DNA from: Flavicella sediminum
Lineage (GTDB): Bacteria > Bacteroidota > Bacteroidia > Flavobacteriales > Flavobacteriaceae
Direction: 5' to 3'
Length of the DNA stretch: 64,000 nucleotides
NCBI RefSeq assembly: GCF_006381105.1
Contig: NZ_VDET01000018.1
Location: 1 to 64,000, forward strand
Below the pieces are notes generated by a model. It saw only the letters and a list, made by a program, of their open reading frames with translations. It searched no databases and was not told where the DNA came from. Position numbers and translations under genes: made by a program. Below are positions 51,645 to 61,191 of the stretch, one piece after another; positions within the stretch are counted from its first letter, which is position 1, and each line of letters starts with the position of its first letter.

Positions 51645-54600
51645 TTAAGTAATAGCAACCGTACTAACGCCGTTACTTTTTTTAGTGATCTTAATTTGTG
51701 TTGGAATGCGTTCTTTTAAATTTTCTACATGAGAGATGATGCCAATCATTTTACCTTGCGACTGCAATGTTTCTAAGGTGGAAATTACGGTTTCTAAGGT
51801 GTTGCTATCCAGAGTCCCAAAACCTTCATCTATAAATAAAGAGTCTATTTTTACATTTTTACTAGCTAAATCAGACAAGCCCAAAGCCAAGGCCAAACTG
51901 ATAATGAATTTTTCTCCACCACTAGAGGTATCTACCAAGCGGGCCTGGTCTGTTTGGTAATGATCTATCAAATTAAAATTCAATTCCTCCTTCGGTTTAT
52001 ACGCTTCTTCCATTTTTAAAGAATACCGTTTGTTTAATTGGTATAAATGTACATTGGCCAAATCCAATAAATGTTTTAAAGTCAAACGCTGTACATAAAC
52101 GTTAAATGCATCTTTAGAATTTCCAATGAGCTTAAATAATTCTTTCCAAACCAAACAAATTTCTGTTTGTGCAGCAATTTTTTGATAGGTTTCCTTATTT
52201 CTATTTTTGATTTCTTCGTCTTTTGTAAAGGCTTGTACAATTTTCCCTTTTTCGGTTAAAAAATGCCTGTGTTTATGACTAAGTTCTTGGAGTAATGTTT
52301 TGTTTTCTACTTCAGTTGTTTCAAAGTTTTTGACTTTGTTAAGGTTTTCTGTTGCTTTTAAATTGGCTTCTTTGTGTGTTTTTAAACGGACTTGTTTTTC
52401 TTTTATTAGCTCCTTGTTTTTCGTGAAATTCTTTAAATCCTCTTCTGTCAGCAAAGCTTTTTCAATGGCTTCTTTATTTTCAAAATCACTGCTTTTTAAC
52501 TGCGTAACAAATTTTGTTTCTAAACTAGTTAGGTGTTCTTTTAAATCAACTTGTTCTTTTGTGTTTTTAACTTTTAAGGTGTTGTTTTGAGTTTGTAAAT
52601 CTAAATCTTGTTGGAGTGCTAGCTTACTTTGTTCAAGTTGTTTAGTGAAACTCGTTTTTGCTTTTTGTAAACTTTCTCGCTTGGTCTCTACAGAGATAGC
52701 CAAAGGTAAAATTGCATTTCGATCAATTTTTAGCTCAGTAATTTTAGCAGAAGTAGCTTTCAAATATTCTAGAGTAGTGTTTTGCGCTTTCAATTCTGCG
52801 CTTAGCTTTTCTTTGTTGTTCTCTAGTTTGGTTTTTGTTACTTTTAAATGGGAAAGTAATTGGTCTAAATTCTTCTGTGTTTTTGTGAAAATAGCGATGA
52901 GAGTTTTTAGTTCTGATATAAATTGAGAACTTTCTTCTGTAGAAGGTAATGGGTAGTTAAACTTTGCCAATTTATTCGTCAAACTAGTTTCTAAGGCTGT
53001 GCAACTTGTTTCTAAATTACGAATCGTTTTTTGTTTATCGCTAATTTCTGTGGCAGTATTTTTATTTTTTTCAAGAAGACTAGTGATACCGATTTCTATT
53101 TTACGAATAGCATTATTTTGAAAGGTAAAATCGTTCGATAGTTTGTCCTTCTCTTTTTGTAATTGCTGCGACGTATGTAATTGTGTTTCTAATTTTGTAA
53201 GCTGTTCTTGTGTTTTTTTTAATTCACTGGCAATGGATGCTGTATTATATATGTCACAAGTAGCATGTAACTGATTGGCTTTAGATGCAAGCTCTTTTAC
53301 TTCTTCATGAATGTTTTCTATTTGCTGAGTAAAACTTTTAATAGAGGTGTTGAGCGCCACTTCTTTTTTATCCCATTCTGTTTTTGACAAAATAAGCGCA
53401 TTCAGTTTTTCTTTTCGCTGTTGAAATTCTTGTTCAGATTTTGAAACACCAGCACTTTTTAGATCTTCGGCAAACGGATGTTCTTTAGAACCACACAAAC
53501 CACAAGGAATTCCTTTTGTTAAGTTTTTACGATCTGCTTCATATTTAGCAATACTTTTTTCTAGCTCTAAAATTTTTTCAGCATCGGTCACCGTTTTTTC
53601 TTGCTGTTCAATTTTATCTTTTAAGTCCTTAATTTGTTTTTTACTTGTTTCTAGTTCTTCCGTATCCCGTTTTTGCTTTGCTAATAAATCGCTTTCCTCT
53701 TTTTTTATTTTAAGGACTTGTTCAGAATAGTTTTGTAATTGCTTCCACTTTGCTTCCGTTTCGGATAATTTTGTTTGGGAAGCCAATAAATCTTCGACTT
53801 TATTTTTGGCTAACTGCAAGTTAATAGCTACAAGTTCTTTTTCTGTTTTTTTTAATTTCTCAACTTCAACATTCAGTAATTCATTGCCATCTTTTAGACG
53901 TTTTTTTGTTTTGTCAATTTCTTTATTTTTAAGATCAACAAAGGTAGTAGCTTCTTTTAGTGCGACTTTTTTTTCTTTAAGTGAAGCCATTTCAATAGCC
54001 CAATCGGAAATTTCTAGCTCTACATTTTTTAAGAATTTATGTTCTGTTAAATAAGCTTCATCCACTTTAATTTTGGAAGTGAATTCTTCTATTTCTTTAT
54101 TTAAGTGTTGTTTTTCGGTATTAAAATTCTCAATATTTTTGTTAATGGAAAGACTTTCAGACTCTGTTTTTTTGAGCGTATCAAGCTCACTTTTAAGGGT
54201 ATTGTCTAAGTTGTTAATCTTATCAAATTTCGGTAGCCAAGTATCAAATTCCTGGTCGACCTTATTTAAAGCTTCCGAATCTTTTTGAGTTTGTAAACTT
54301 AGTTTTTCAATTTTCGGTGTTAGTTCTTGAAGTTGTTTTTCTAAGCGTTCTATTTCTTTCGATTTTTCAAGAAATTCTTTTTCTGTTCTGTTTAAGTTTT
54401 GAAGCAAGTCTTTAAAAGGTGCGGCTTTTTCATTTAAATCTAAGCCTTGAAGTTCTTCTTTGTGTTTTTCAATAAATACTGCTAATTCTTGTGTTTCCGT
54501 TTCAAGTTTTTCAGCGTCATTAATAATATCTTGAAATTTCTGGTACCAACTTTCAACAAGCCGTGCAGCTATAATTTCTTTTTCTGTAACTTTAATTTGA

Positions 54601-55298
54601 AGGTCTAATTCTTTGTCTTTCTGATGCAATGCAATTTTGGCTTCTTCGCTTAAAATATCATCGGAATTAATTTTGGATTGAATATCTCTTAGTTTAGTGT
54701 CCTCGTTTGATTTTCGATCTAAAATTCCCTGGCCTATTTTTTTGTAAATTTCTTCACCGGTAATTTGCTCTAATAGTTTTCCTTTTTCCGGACCTTTGGC
54801 GGATAAGAAAGAAGCAAATTCTCCTTGTGCCAACATCACAGATCTTAAAAACTGATGGTAGTCTAATTGAGTTACGTTTACTACTTCTGAAATAAGGGCC
54901 CTTTTTTGTGTGGCTAAAATGGCGCCAGTAGTTAAGTTTTTTAAACTGACTTCTTCTTTGGCATTTTTATATTTTTTTCCGGAGGCATCGGCTACTCTAA
55001 TTCCCCAAAAAACTTCATAAACAACGGCATCATTTTCAAAAGTAACTCTACTAAAAGCATCATGAGCACTATGACTCACAACATCTAGCAAGGTGCCTTT
55101 TGTTCCGTTAAAACGCGGTACGTTGTGGTACAATGCAATGGTTATGGCATCTAAAATGGTTGTTTTTCCAGCGCCTGTAGAGCCTGTAATGGCGTACAAC
55201 CCCACATCTTTAAAGACTTCATTTTCAAAATCGATGACAATAGGTGTATCTGATTTTAAGGAATTTATATTTTGTAATTCTACTTTTAAAATTTTCAT
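51645..55298 (-). CDS. sbcC: Nuclease SbcCD subunit C
   Basis: 1217-aa Rad50-like ATPase. Walker A in ITGSTGAGKTTILDAI, long coiled coils, zinc hook CGLC (Cys599 and Cys602) at the apex, signature STGGEKF-like segment (SSGGEKFIISLALALGLSDL) and Walker B SLFIDEGFGTLD near the C-terminus. With SbcD it cleaves hairpins and long inverted repeats. The sbcD gene is 12 bp upstream. Confidence 0.96.
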   Translation of the reverse strand: MKILKVELQNINSLKSDTPIVIDFENEVFKDVGLYAITGSTGAGKTTILDAITIALYHNVPRFNGTKGTLLDVVSHSAHDAFSRVTFENDAVVYEVFWGIRVADASGKKYKNAKEEVSLKNLTTGAILATQKRALISEVVNVTQLDYHQFLRSVMLAQGEFASFLSAKGPEKGKLLEQITGEEIYKKIGQGILDRKSNEDTKLRDIQSKINSDDILSEEAKIALHQKDKELDLQIKVTEKEIIAARLVESWYQKFQDIINDAEKLETETQELAVFIEKHKEELQGLDLNEKAAPFKDLLQNLNRTEKEFLEKSKEIERLEKQLQELTPKIEKLSLQTQKDSEALNKVDQEFDTWLPKFDKINNLDNTLKSELDTLKKTESESLSINKNIENFNTEKQHLNKEIEEFTSKIKVDEAYLTEHKFLKNVELEISDWAIEMASLKEKKVALKEATTFVDLKNKEIDKTKKRLKDGNELLNVEVEKLKKTEKELVAINLQLAKNKVEDLLASQTKLSETEAKWKQLQNYSEQVLKIKKEESDLLAKQKRDTEELETSKKQIKDLKDKIEQQEKTVTDAEKILELEKSIAKYEADRKNLTKGIPCGLCGSKEHPFAEDLKSAGVSKSEQEFQQRKEKLNALILSKTEWDKKEVALNTSIKSFTQQIENIHEEVKELASKANQLHATCDIYNTASIASELKKTQEQLTKLETQLHTSQQLQKEKDKLSNDFTFQNNAIRKIEIGITSLLEKNKNTATEISDKQKTIRNLETSCTALETSLTNKLAKFNYPLPSTEESSQFISELKTLIAIFTKTQKNLDQLLSHLKVTKTKLENNKEKLSAELKAQNTTLEYLKATSAKITELKIDRNAILPLAISVETKRESLQKAKTSFTKQLEQSKLALQQDLDLQTQNNTLKVKNTKEQVDLKEHLTSLETKFVTQLKSSDFENKEAIEKALLTEEDLKNFTKNKELIKEKQVRLKTHKEANLKATENLNKVKNFETTEVENKTLLQELSHKHRHFLTEKGKIVQAFTKDEEIKNRNKETYQKIAAQTEICLVWKELFKLIGNSKDAFNVYVQRLTLKHLLDLANVHLYQLNKRYSLKMEEAYKPKEELNFNLIDHYQTDQARLVDTSSGGEKFIISLALALGLSDLASKNVKIDSLFIDEGFGTLDSNTLETVISTLETLQSQGKMIGIISHVENLKERIPTQIKITKKSNGVSTVAIT

Positions 55299-55310
55299 TA
55301 CTGTCGGGAC

Positions 55311-56513
55311 TTATTGATTTTTAACGGCTTGTAATATTTCATTGAAGGCATCCCAAATTGCGGGATTTTCTTCTAAATCATAACCCATTTCTGCACATTT
55401 TAGTTTGAAGACTTCTGTTGGTAAAAGCTCTTTTATAGATTTTGTGTTTTCTAATAATTCTTCTATACCAATATTTTTTCTTTGATTTTTTAAAGAAGTT
55501 TTTAAAATTTCAAAGCCATATTTTTCAGCCTCATTTTTTAATTCCTCCGTGTTTATCGTATTATCTTCATCCAACACAATTTCTACCCAAGGAGTTAATT
55601 GAAACGAATTAGAAATGATTTCAGGAAAGGCATGGATGCAATCTGCCATTTTCCCTGTTACTTTATAAAAGTTTCTAAATCGAGGAATGACAATTTCTTT
55701 GATGTCGTTTATTGTATTGTCTTCAACGCTTAAAACAAGTATTTTTTTAGCGTAGTTAATTTCGCTAAAACTCAAAATAGTTGGAGAACCAGAGTAGCGA
55801 ACCTTTTCATTTCCGCCAATTATTTGGGGTCTATGTAAATGTCCTAATGCAACATAATCAAAATAAGCAGGGAAATCTTCAGCACCAATATGCCCCAAAG
55901 TACCCACATAAATATTTTGTTCACTGTCGGAAACCGAACCACCAATAGCAAATAGATGTCCCAAAGCAATTACGGGAGCATTGCTCGTATTAATTGCTTG
56001 GCAGTGGTCTGCGGCAGTTTGGTAGTGATTGATCAGGGCTGTTTTGTATTTGTCGGTTAGTTCTTCAAAGCTTTCGCCTGCAACCGCACGTCTAATATCG
56101 CCATCTCGTAAATAAGGTACTGCTGCAATAATTACTTTTTCAGTGTGTACATCAATCTCAAAAATTTCGTTGGAAATTGCTTCAGTAGCTTTTCCTACGA
56201 CTTTTATAGATAAGGCACTTAAAATATCTTTTGGAGCATTTAAAGTTCCTGGTGAATCATGATTTCCGCCAGTAATAATAATGGAGGAACAAGAAGTACT
56301 TTTTAAGCTCACTAAAAAATTATAATACAATTCCAAACTTTGGTTTGAAGGAGAACCTGTGTCAAAAACATCACCTGAAATTAGGAGTATATCAATTTTT
56401 TCAACGTTGATATAATTTTCAATCCAAGCTAAAAAAAGCATTTGCTCTTCTAGTTGAGATTGTTCATGTAGTCGATGTCCTAAATGCCAATCGGCGGTGT
56501 GCAATATTTTCAT
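55311..56513 (-). CDS. sbcD: Nuclease SbcCD subunit D
   Basis: 400-aa Mre11-like phosphoesterase: HTADWHLGHRL, ISGDVFDTGSPS, TGGNHDSPGT, and VALGHLHRPQ metal-binding motifs in order. Forms the nuclease with SbcC, whose gene follows. The 255 bp upstream (56514-56768) are AT-rich with a possible - strand -7 box (TAAATTTG, 56665-56658) and no gene. Confidence 0.96.
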   Translation of the reverse strand: MKILHTADWHLGHRLHEQSQLEEQMLFLAWIENYINVEKIDILLISGDVFDTGSPSNQSLELYYNFLVSLKSTSCSSIIITGGNHDSPGTLNAPKDILSALSIKVVGKATEAISNEIFEIDVHTEKVIIAAVPYLRDGDIRRAVAGESFEELTDKYKTALINHYQTAADHCQAINTSNAPVIALGHLFAIGGSVSDSEQNIYVGTLGHIGAEDFPAYFDYVALGHLHRPQIIGGNEKVRYSGSPTILSFSEINYAKKILVLSVEDNTINDIKEIVIPRFRNFYKVTGKMADCIHAFPEIISNSFQLTPWVEIVLDEDNTINTEELKNEAEKYGFEILKTSLKNQRKNIGIEELLENTKSIKELLPTEVFKLKCAEMGYDLEENPAIWDAFNEILQAVKNQ

Positions 56514-56768
56514 GAATGTACTAAGCTGGCTATACGTCGTGCAGTTTATTGCCTTACTGTTTGTTTTTTGTGAAAATTAATTTCAAATTTGAAAGAAGTT
56601 TACCAAACAGTTGGGAAATAATAGTATGAGAATGTTATAGCGATTTAAATTCTGTTTCAAATTTAAAAGTACTCTTATTTTGAATAGTAAGAAAATTTTG
56701 GAAAAGAATTATTGCTAAGAAAAACATGTATTTAAAGGTATAGAAACTCAGTTTTTTTGAGTGTCCTT

Positions 56769-57485
56769 TTAATAAAAACGAAAAGAGTCAAACAACACAT
56801 AGTTTTCTTTTTCAGGTAGCTGTTCTCCCATAAAAGAAAGGTTTTCCAAACTATTGTGTACGCTAAATTTGTGTTTTATTTTAATATCGGTTTGTAAGCT
56901 TTTAACAAGAATAGTATTGATATACCATTTTACAAAATATTTTTTATTGACGGCTGTTAACTCCATTTTAAAAGTATGCCATTGTTCAGTAGCAACGGTA
57001 AATGTTCCAGATGAATTTGGGTGGTTTTGGGATGTACAATGAACAGTTGCTTCATTCGGTTTCGCATTTGCTTCTTTTCGATCTTCAATATTTCCTGAAC
57101 CAATTTCAAAATCTAGTTCATAGGGTCTTTTTCCTGAATGGTAGATAAAAGCACCAATACTACATTGGTCGTGCAGGTTAAATTTTGGGACATAAATTTT
57201 CCATTCATAAGTGCCTATGCCAAAATCTTTTCGTTTGGTTTTTACTTTTACTCTATCCGTGCTATTTGCGCGAGTGGTAATTTTTAAAGTTTCCTTTTCT
57301 AATTGATAGGATTTAGGGTGTCCAAAGGAATTGTCTTTCCAATAGGTATTAAAATTTTCTTGATTGTTGAAGGTTTCGACAAAAGGAAGGTTTTTTACTG
57401 TAGCTTTTTTTAGAAATAAAGGATGGGTGCAACTAGTCATCATTACGATTGTTAGTATCAGAAATTTTAAGGAAAAGTTACCCAT
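56769..57485 (-). CDS. GH16-like lipoprotein (laminarinase-fold candidate)
   Basis: Lipobox MMTSC after a signal that begins at the ATG at 57485 (238 aa). The body reads as a concanavalin-like beta-jelly roll: YEWKIYVPKFNLHDQCSIGAFIY, then ELDFEIGSG, which fits the E-x-D-x-E catalytic pattern of GH16 beta-glucanases, and WHTFKMELT with KWYINTILVKSL. GH16 enzymes cut beta-glucans such as laminarin. Whether all catalytic residues are functional is uncertain; a sugar-binding role is the alternative. Confidence 0.65.
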   Translation of the reverse strand: MGNFSLKFLILTIVMMTSCTHPLFLKKATVKNLPFVETFNNQENFNTYWKDNSFGHPKSYQLEKETLKITTRANSTDRVKVKTKRKDFGIGTYEWKIYVPKFNLHDQCSIGAFIYHSGKRPYELDFEIGSGNIEDRKEANAKPNEATVHCTSQNHPNSSGTFTVATEQWHTFKMELTAVNKKYFVKWYINTILVKSLQTDIKIKHKFSVHNSLENLSFMGEQLPEKENYVLFDSFRFY

Positions 57486-57660
57486 TAAAAATTGCAAATT
57501 GGATTTAGCTTTAAATATAGCTTTTTTTAAGAACTATTGGGGTTCGGAATTGTATATAGGCAATCAAGTGTTTATTAGAGGTCAATAGCCTTTTAGATTT
57601 AAGGGGAACAGAACAAATTGAATGAACAATATGCGTTTTCCACTTTCTACTATTCATTTC

Positions 57661-58665
57661 TTACTTTCCAAGCCACATTGAACACAATTTGTAAACAATT
57701 CTGGCACCTACATTTCCATCCCATTCCTTAGTGCCTACCTCACATAGGTCAAAGCCAATCAATATTTTTCCTGAATTGATAATTTTTTCCAACAAATAAA
57801 TCAGTTGTTCGTACGTAAGTCCGCCAGGAACGGGGGTTCCGGTTGTAGGGCATAAGTCAGGATTTAAGCCATCTATATCTAAACTGAAATATACTTTTTC
57901 AGGCAGTTTTGATAAAATGTTTTCACAAATAGCATTCCATGAAATTCCATTAAAAAGTTGATTTTTTATAGAATTATCAGTTAAAACAGTAATATTATTT
58001 TCTTTCGCATAATTTATTTCAGCTTCACAATAATCGCGAATACCAATTTGTACTAGTTTGGATACAGCAGCTATTTGTTTTGTAACATTGTAAAAAATAC
58101 TGGCATGTGAATAACTAAATCCTTCATAGGCTTGACGCAAATCCAAATGTGCGTCTATTTGTAAAATTCCAAAGTTTTGATGGATTTCACCAAGCGCTTT
58201 GATATAGCCAAAAGGAGTACTGTGATCCCCTCCAATTAATCCCACCAATTTATTTTGTGAGAACAGCAATTTACTTTCGTTGTATATATAGGCATGAAAT
58301 TCAGTACAACCAGAGTTTATTTCCTCTAAAAGCTTTGCGTTTGTGGGAAGCTCATTTTCTAATGTATAAATGTGTTGCTCAGCTTTTGTTCTAAGTTTAT
58401 TGTTTATGGAAATCCATTCCTTTGAAGATGGGCGCATATAGATGCCTTTTTTCCATGAATTTGGATAGTCGACATCGTATAAATCTAGTTGAGAGGAGCA
58501 GTTTAAAATATTTTGTGGCGCTTTGGAAGTTCCGGCTCCGTAAGAAACAGTAACATCCCAAGGAGCGGAAAGGAGAACAATTTTTGCTTCCTTTTCTTCA
58601 AAAGGTAAACCAATAAAATGGCCATTGTCTTTCCCAATTCCATTTGGATCGAAGTCTTTATACAT
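57661..58665 (-). CDS. speB: Agmatinase/arginase-family ureohydrolase
   Basis: 334 aa with the manganese-site motifs GGDHSTPFGY, IDAHLDLR and SLDIDGLNPDLCP. The agmatinase assignment comes from its position divergent to two carboxynorspermidine-pathway genes; agmatine would give putrescine for them. Arginase or formimidoylglutamase activity cannot be excluded by motifs alone. No arginine decarboxylase gene is in the window. Confidence 0.88.
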   Translation of the reverse strand: MYKDFDPNGIGKDNGHFIGLPFEEKEAKIVLLSAPWDVTVSYGAGTSKAPQNILNCSSQLDLYDVDYPNSWKKGIYMRPSSKEWISINNKLRTKAEQHIYTLENELPTNAKLLEEINSGCTEFHAYIYNESKLLFSQNKLVGLIGGDHSTPFGYIKALGEIHQNFGILQIDAHLDLRQAYEGFSYSHASIFYNVTKQIAAVSKLVQIGIRDYCEAEINYAKENNITVLTDNSIKNQLFNGISWNAICENILSKLPEKVYFSLDIDGLNPDLCPTTGTPVPGGLTYEQLIYLLEKIINSGKILIGFDLCEVGTKEWDGNVGARIVYKLCSMWLGK

Positions 58666-58718
58666 TAGTTTTTGTGCATTGAAAAAAAATAATGTGTAAA
58701 ATTATCAAAAAAAGATAA

Positions 58719-58726
58719 TATTTTTG
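58719..58726 (+). promoter_or_regulatory. -7 box of the carboxynorspermidine operon
   Basis: TATTTTTG, matching TAnnTTTG, 55 bp before the synthase start, in the 116-bp divergent gap. Confidence 0.4.
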
Positions 58727-58781
58727 CTTTTTTTATAAAACTAAAATACAAATAATATACACTTTAATAGGAATATAAATT

Positions 58782-59987
58782 ATGTCTAAAGTAATGATCA
58801 TCGGCGCTGGAGGAGTAGGGCGTGTAGTTACCCAAAAATGTGCTTCTATCCCAACTGTTTTTTCTGAAATAATGTTGGCAAGTAGAACCAAATCTAAATG
58901 TGATATCATCGCAAATGAAGTAGGCCAAGGAAAAGTTGTCACCGCGCAAGTAGATGCCGATAATGTACCTGAGCTGGTCGCTTTGATTAATCAGTTTAAG
59001 CCTAAGATGATTATCAATGTGGCGCTTCCATATCAAGATTTGAATATTATGGATGCTTGTTTGGAAACAGGAGTTCATTATTTAGACACAGCAAATTATG
59101 AACCTTTAGAGGAAGCTAAATTTGAGTATTCTTGGCAATGGGCTTATCAAGAGCGATTTAAAAAAGCCGGCTTAACAGCAATACTAGGTTGTGGTTTTGA
59201 CCCTGGGGTTACAGGTGTTTTTACGGCTAGAGCTGCCAAACATCATTTTGATGAAATACACTATTTAGATATTGTAGACTGTAATGGAGGTGATCATGGA
59301 AAAGCTTTCGCAACCAACTTTAACCCAGAAATTAACATTCGAGAAATTACTCAAAACGGTCGTTATTGGCAAGATAATGAGTGGGTGGAAACAAAACCTT
59401 TTGAAATAAAGCAAGTACTGAATTACCCGAAAATTGGAGGTAGAGATTCTTATGTATTGTATCATGAAGAGTTAGAATCACTTACAAAAAATTTTCCAAC
59501 TATTAAACGGGCTCGTTTTTGGATGACTTTTGGTCAGGAGTATTTAACACATTTACGCGTCATCCAAAATATAGGAATGGCACGTATAGATAGCATTAAT
59601 TATAAGGGTGTGGATATAGTTCCTTTGCAATTCTTAAAAGAAGTATTACCAGATCCTGGAAGTCTTGGAGAAGATTATAGCGGTGAAACTTCTATTGGTT
59701 GTCGTATTAAAGGCCTTAAAGATGGAAAGGATAAAACCTATTATATCTGGAATAATTGTAGTCATCAAGCTGCATACGACGAAACAGGTGCTCAAGGTGT
59801 TTCTTATACGACAGGTGTGCCTGCCATGCTGGGTGCCATGATGTTTTTAACAGGAGAATGGAAAAAGCCAGGAGTGTACAATGTTGAAGAATTTAATCCG
59901 GACCCATTTTTAGAGAAATTAGCAGCACATGGATTGGCATGGCATGAGGAGGTAAATATAGATTTAGAGTTCGATTATAATGAATAA
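58782..59987 (+). CDS. Carboxynorspermidine/carboxyspermidine synthase (dehydrogenase)
   Basis: 401 aa, saccharopine dehydrogenase-like: Rossmann motif IIGAGGVGRVV (6-16), then NVALPYQDLNIMDAC, DTANYEP, LGCGFDPGVTGVFTARA and GGVPAML-like TGVPAMLGAM. It reductively couples aspartate semialdehyde to putrescine or diaminopropane. The partner decarboxylase gene overlaps its last 8 bp, which fixes the assignment better than the sequence alone. Confidence 0.93.
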   Translation: MSKVMIIGAGGVGRVVTQKCASIPTVFSEIMLASRTKSKCDIIANEVGQGKVVTAQVDADNVPELVALINQFKPKMIINVALPYQDLNIMDACLETGVHYLDTANYEPLEEAKFEYSWQWAYQERFKKAGLTAILGCGFDPGVTGVFTARAAKHHFDEIHYLDIVDCNGGDHGKAFATNFNPEINIREITQNGRYWQDNEWVETKPFEIKQVLNYPKIGGRDSYVLYHEELESLTKNFPTIKRARFWMTFGQEYLTHLRVIQNIGMARIDSINYKGVDIVPLQFLKEVLPDPGSLGEDYSGETSIGCRIKGLKDGKDKTYYIWNNCSHQAAYDETGAQGVSYTTGVPAMLGAMMFLTGEWKKPGVYNVEEFNPDPFLEKLAAHGLAWHEEVNIDLEFDYNE

Positions 59988-61113
59988 TGTAATAACGTCA
60001 CCTGCATATGTGATAGACATGGCATTGTTACGTAAAAACTTAGAGCTAATACAATATGTGCAGGAGCAATCTGGAGCAACTATTATATTAGCTTTTAAAG
60101 GGTTTTCTACTTGGGGTACATTTCCATTGGTAAGAAATTACGTTAAAGGAGCAACTGCCAGTTCATTGAATGAGGCAAGGTTGTGCTTTGAGGAAATGGG
60201 GTCTTTGGCTTACACGTATTCTCCAGCTTATCATCCAGTAGATTTTGAAAAAATATGTAAGTATTCAGGGCATATTGTATTTAATTCATTATCGCAACTG
60301 GAACGATATTATAAAGAGACGCAAGAGGTTTCACATTCAATTTCATGTGGACTGCGTGTTAACCCTGAATATTCTGTGGTGGAGACGGATTTGTACAATC
60401 CTTGCGCTCCGGGTTCCAGACTAGGTGTGAAGGCATCTTTGCTTCCAAATAAATTACCAAAGGAAATTGAAGGTTTGCATTTTCATGTATTGTGTGAGTC
60501 TTCTGCAGAGGACTTGGTAGCGGCGTTGGCACTTTTTGAAAAAAAATTCAGTAAATATTTCTACCAATTAAAGTGGGTGAATTTTGGAGGAGGACATTTA
60601 ATGACTAGTAAAGGATACAATGTTGATTTGTTAATTCGTACGCTTCAAGCTTTTAAGGAAAAACACAAATTGGAAGTGCTTTTAGAACCTGGTTCTGCTA
60701 TTGCATGGGAAACAGGTGTTTTGATTTCTGAGGTATTGGACCTGGTGGCAAGTGATGGAATTACAACTGCAATTTTAGATGTGTCTTTTACTGCACATAT
60801 GCCCGATACGTTAGAAATGCCCTATAGGCCAAAAGTTAGAGATGCACAAGATGCCATTACCGGTGGACAGTTTAATTATAGATTGGGTGGGGTAAGTTGT
60901 CTTGCCGGAGATTATATGGAAGCTTATGATTTTGGAAAAGAATTAAAGATAGGCGACCGAGTAGTTTTTGAGGACATGATTCATTATACCATGGTTAAAA
61001 CTACCATGTTTAATGGTGTAAATCATCCAGATATTGTTTTGTTAAATGAAGATAAAAGTACGAAATTACTTAAGAAATACGATTACGAGCATTTTAAAGG
61101 AAGATTAGGCTAA
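59980..61113 (+). CDS. nspC: Carboxynorspermidine decarboxylase
   Basis: 377-aa PLP decarboxylase of the alanine racemase-fold group: ILAFKGFSTWGTFPLVR contains the PLP-Lys, LHFHVLCE and NFGGGHLMTSKGY the PLP-phosphate region, LEPGSAIAWETG and VSCLAGDYME the catalytic Cys. Turns carboxyspermidine or carboxynorspermidine into the triamine. Coupled to the synthase gene by an 8-bp overlap. Confidence 0.95.
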   Translation: MNNVITSPAYVIDMALLRKNLELIQYVQEQSGATIILAFKGFSTWGTFPLVRNYVKGATASSLNEARLCFEEMGSLAYTYSPAYHPVDFEKICKYSGHIVFNSLSQLERYYKETQEVSHSISCGLRVNPEYSVVETDLYNPCAPGSRLGVKASLLPNKLPKEIEGLHFHVLCESSAEDLVAALALFEKKFSKYFYQLKWVNFGGGHLMTSKGYNVDLLIRTLQAFKEKHKLEVLLEPGSAIAWETGVLISEVLDLVASDGITTAILDVSFTAHMPDTLEMPYRPKVRDAQDAITGGQFNYRLGGVSCLAGDYMEAYDFGKELKIGDRVVFEDMIHYTMVKTTMFNGVNHPDIVLLNEDKSTKLLKKYDYEHFKGRLG

Positions 61114-61143
61114 CTGAACATATTCTTTAGATGGCTAGCTCTC

Positions 61144-61174
61144 AATTGCTATGTTTTTTAATGAAATAGCAATT
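61144..61174. terminator. Hairpin between convergent nspC and dus genes
   Basis: AATTGCTAT (61144-61152) and ATAGCAATT (61166-61174) form a perfect 9-bp stem, loop 13. There is no strong T run, so it is a weak terminator candidate. Confidence 0.4.
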
Positions 61175-61191
61175 CGTGATATTTTGAATGA

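Noticed and set aside
52300-54288. Several open frames on the + strand across sbcC
   Set aside because: They are antisense shadows of a coiled-coil gene rich in Glu/Lys codons; none has a start context or protein-like composition.
56746-56762. Hairpin ACTCA/TGAGT near the end of the GH16-like gene as a terminator
   Set aside because: The stem is only 5 bp and no T run follows on the - strand.
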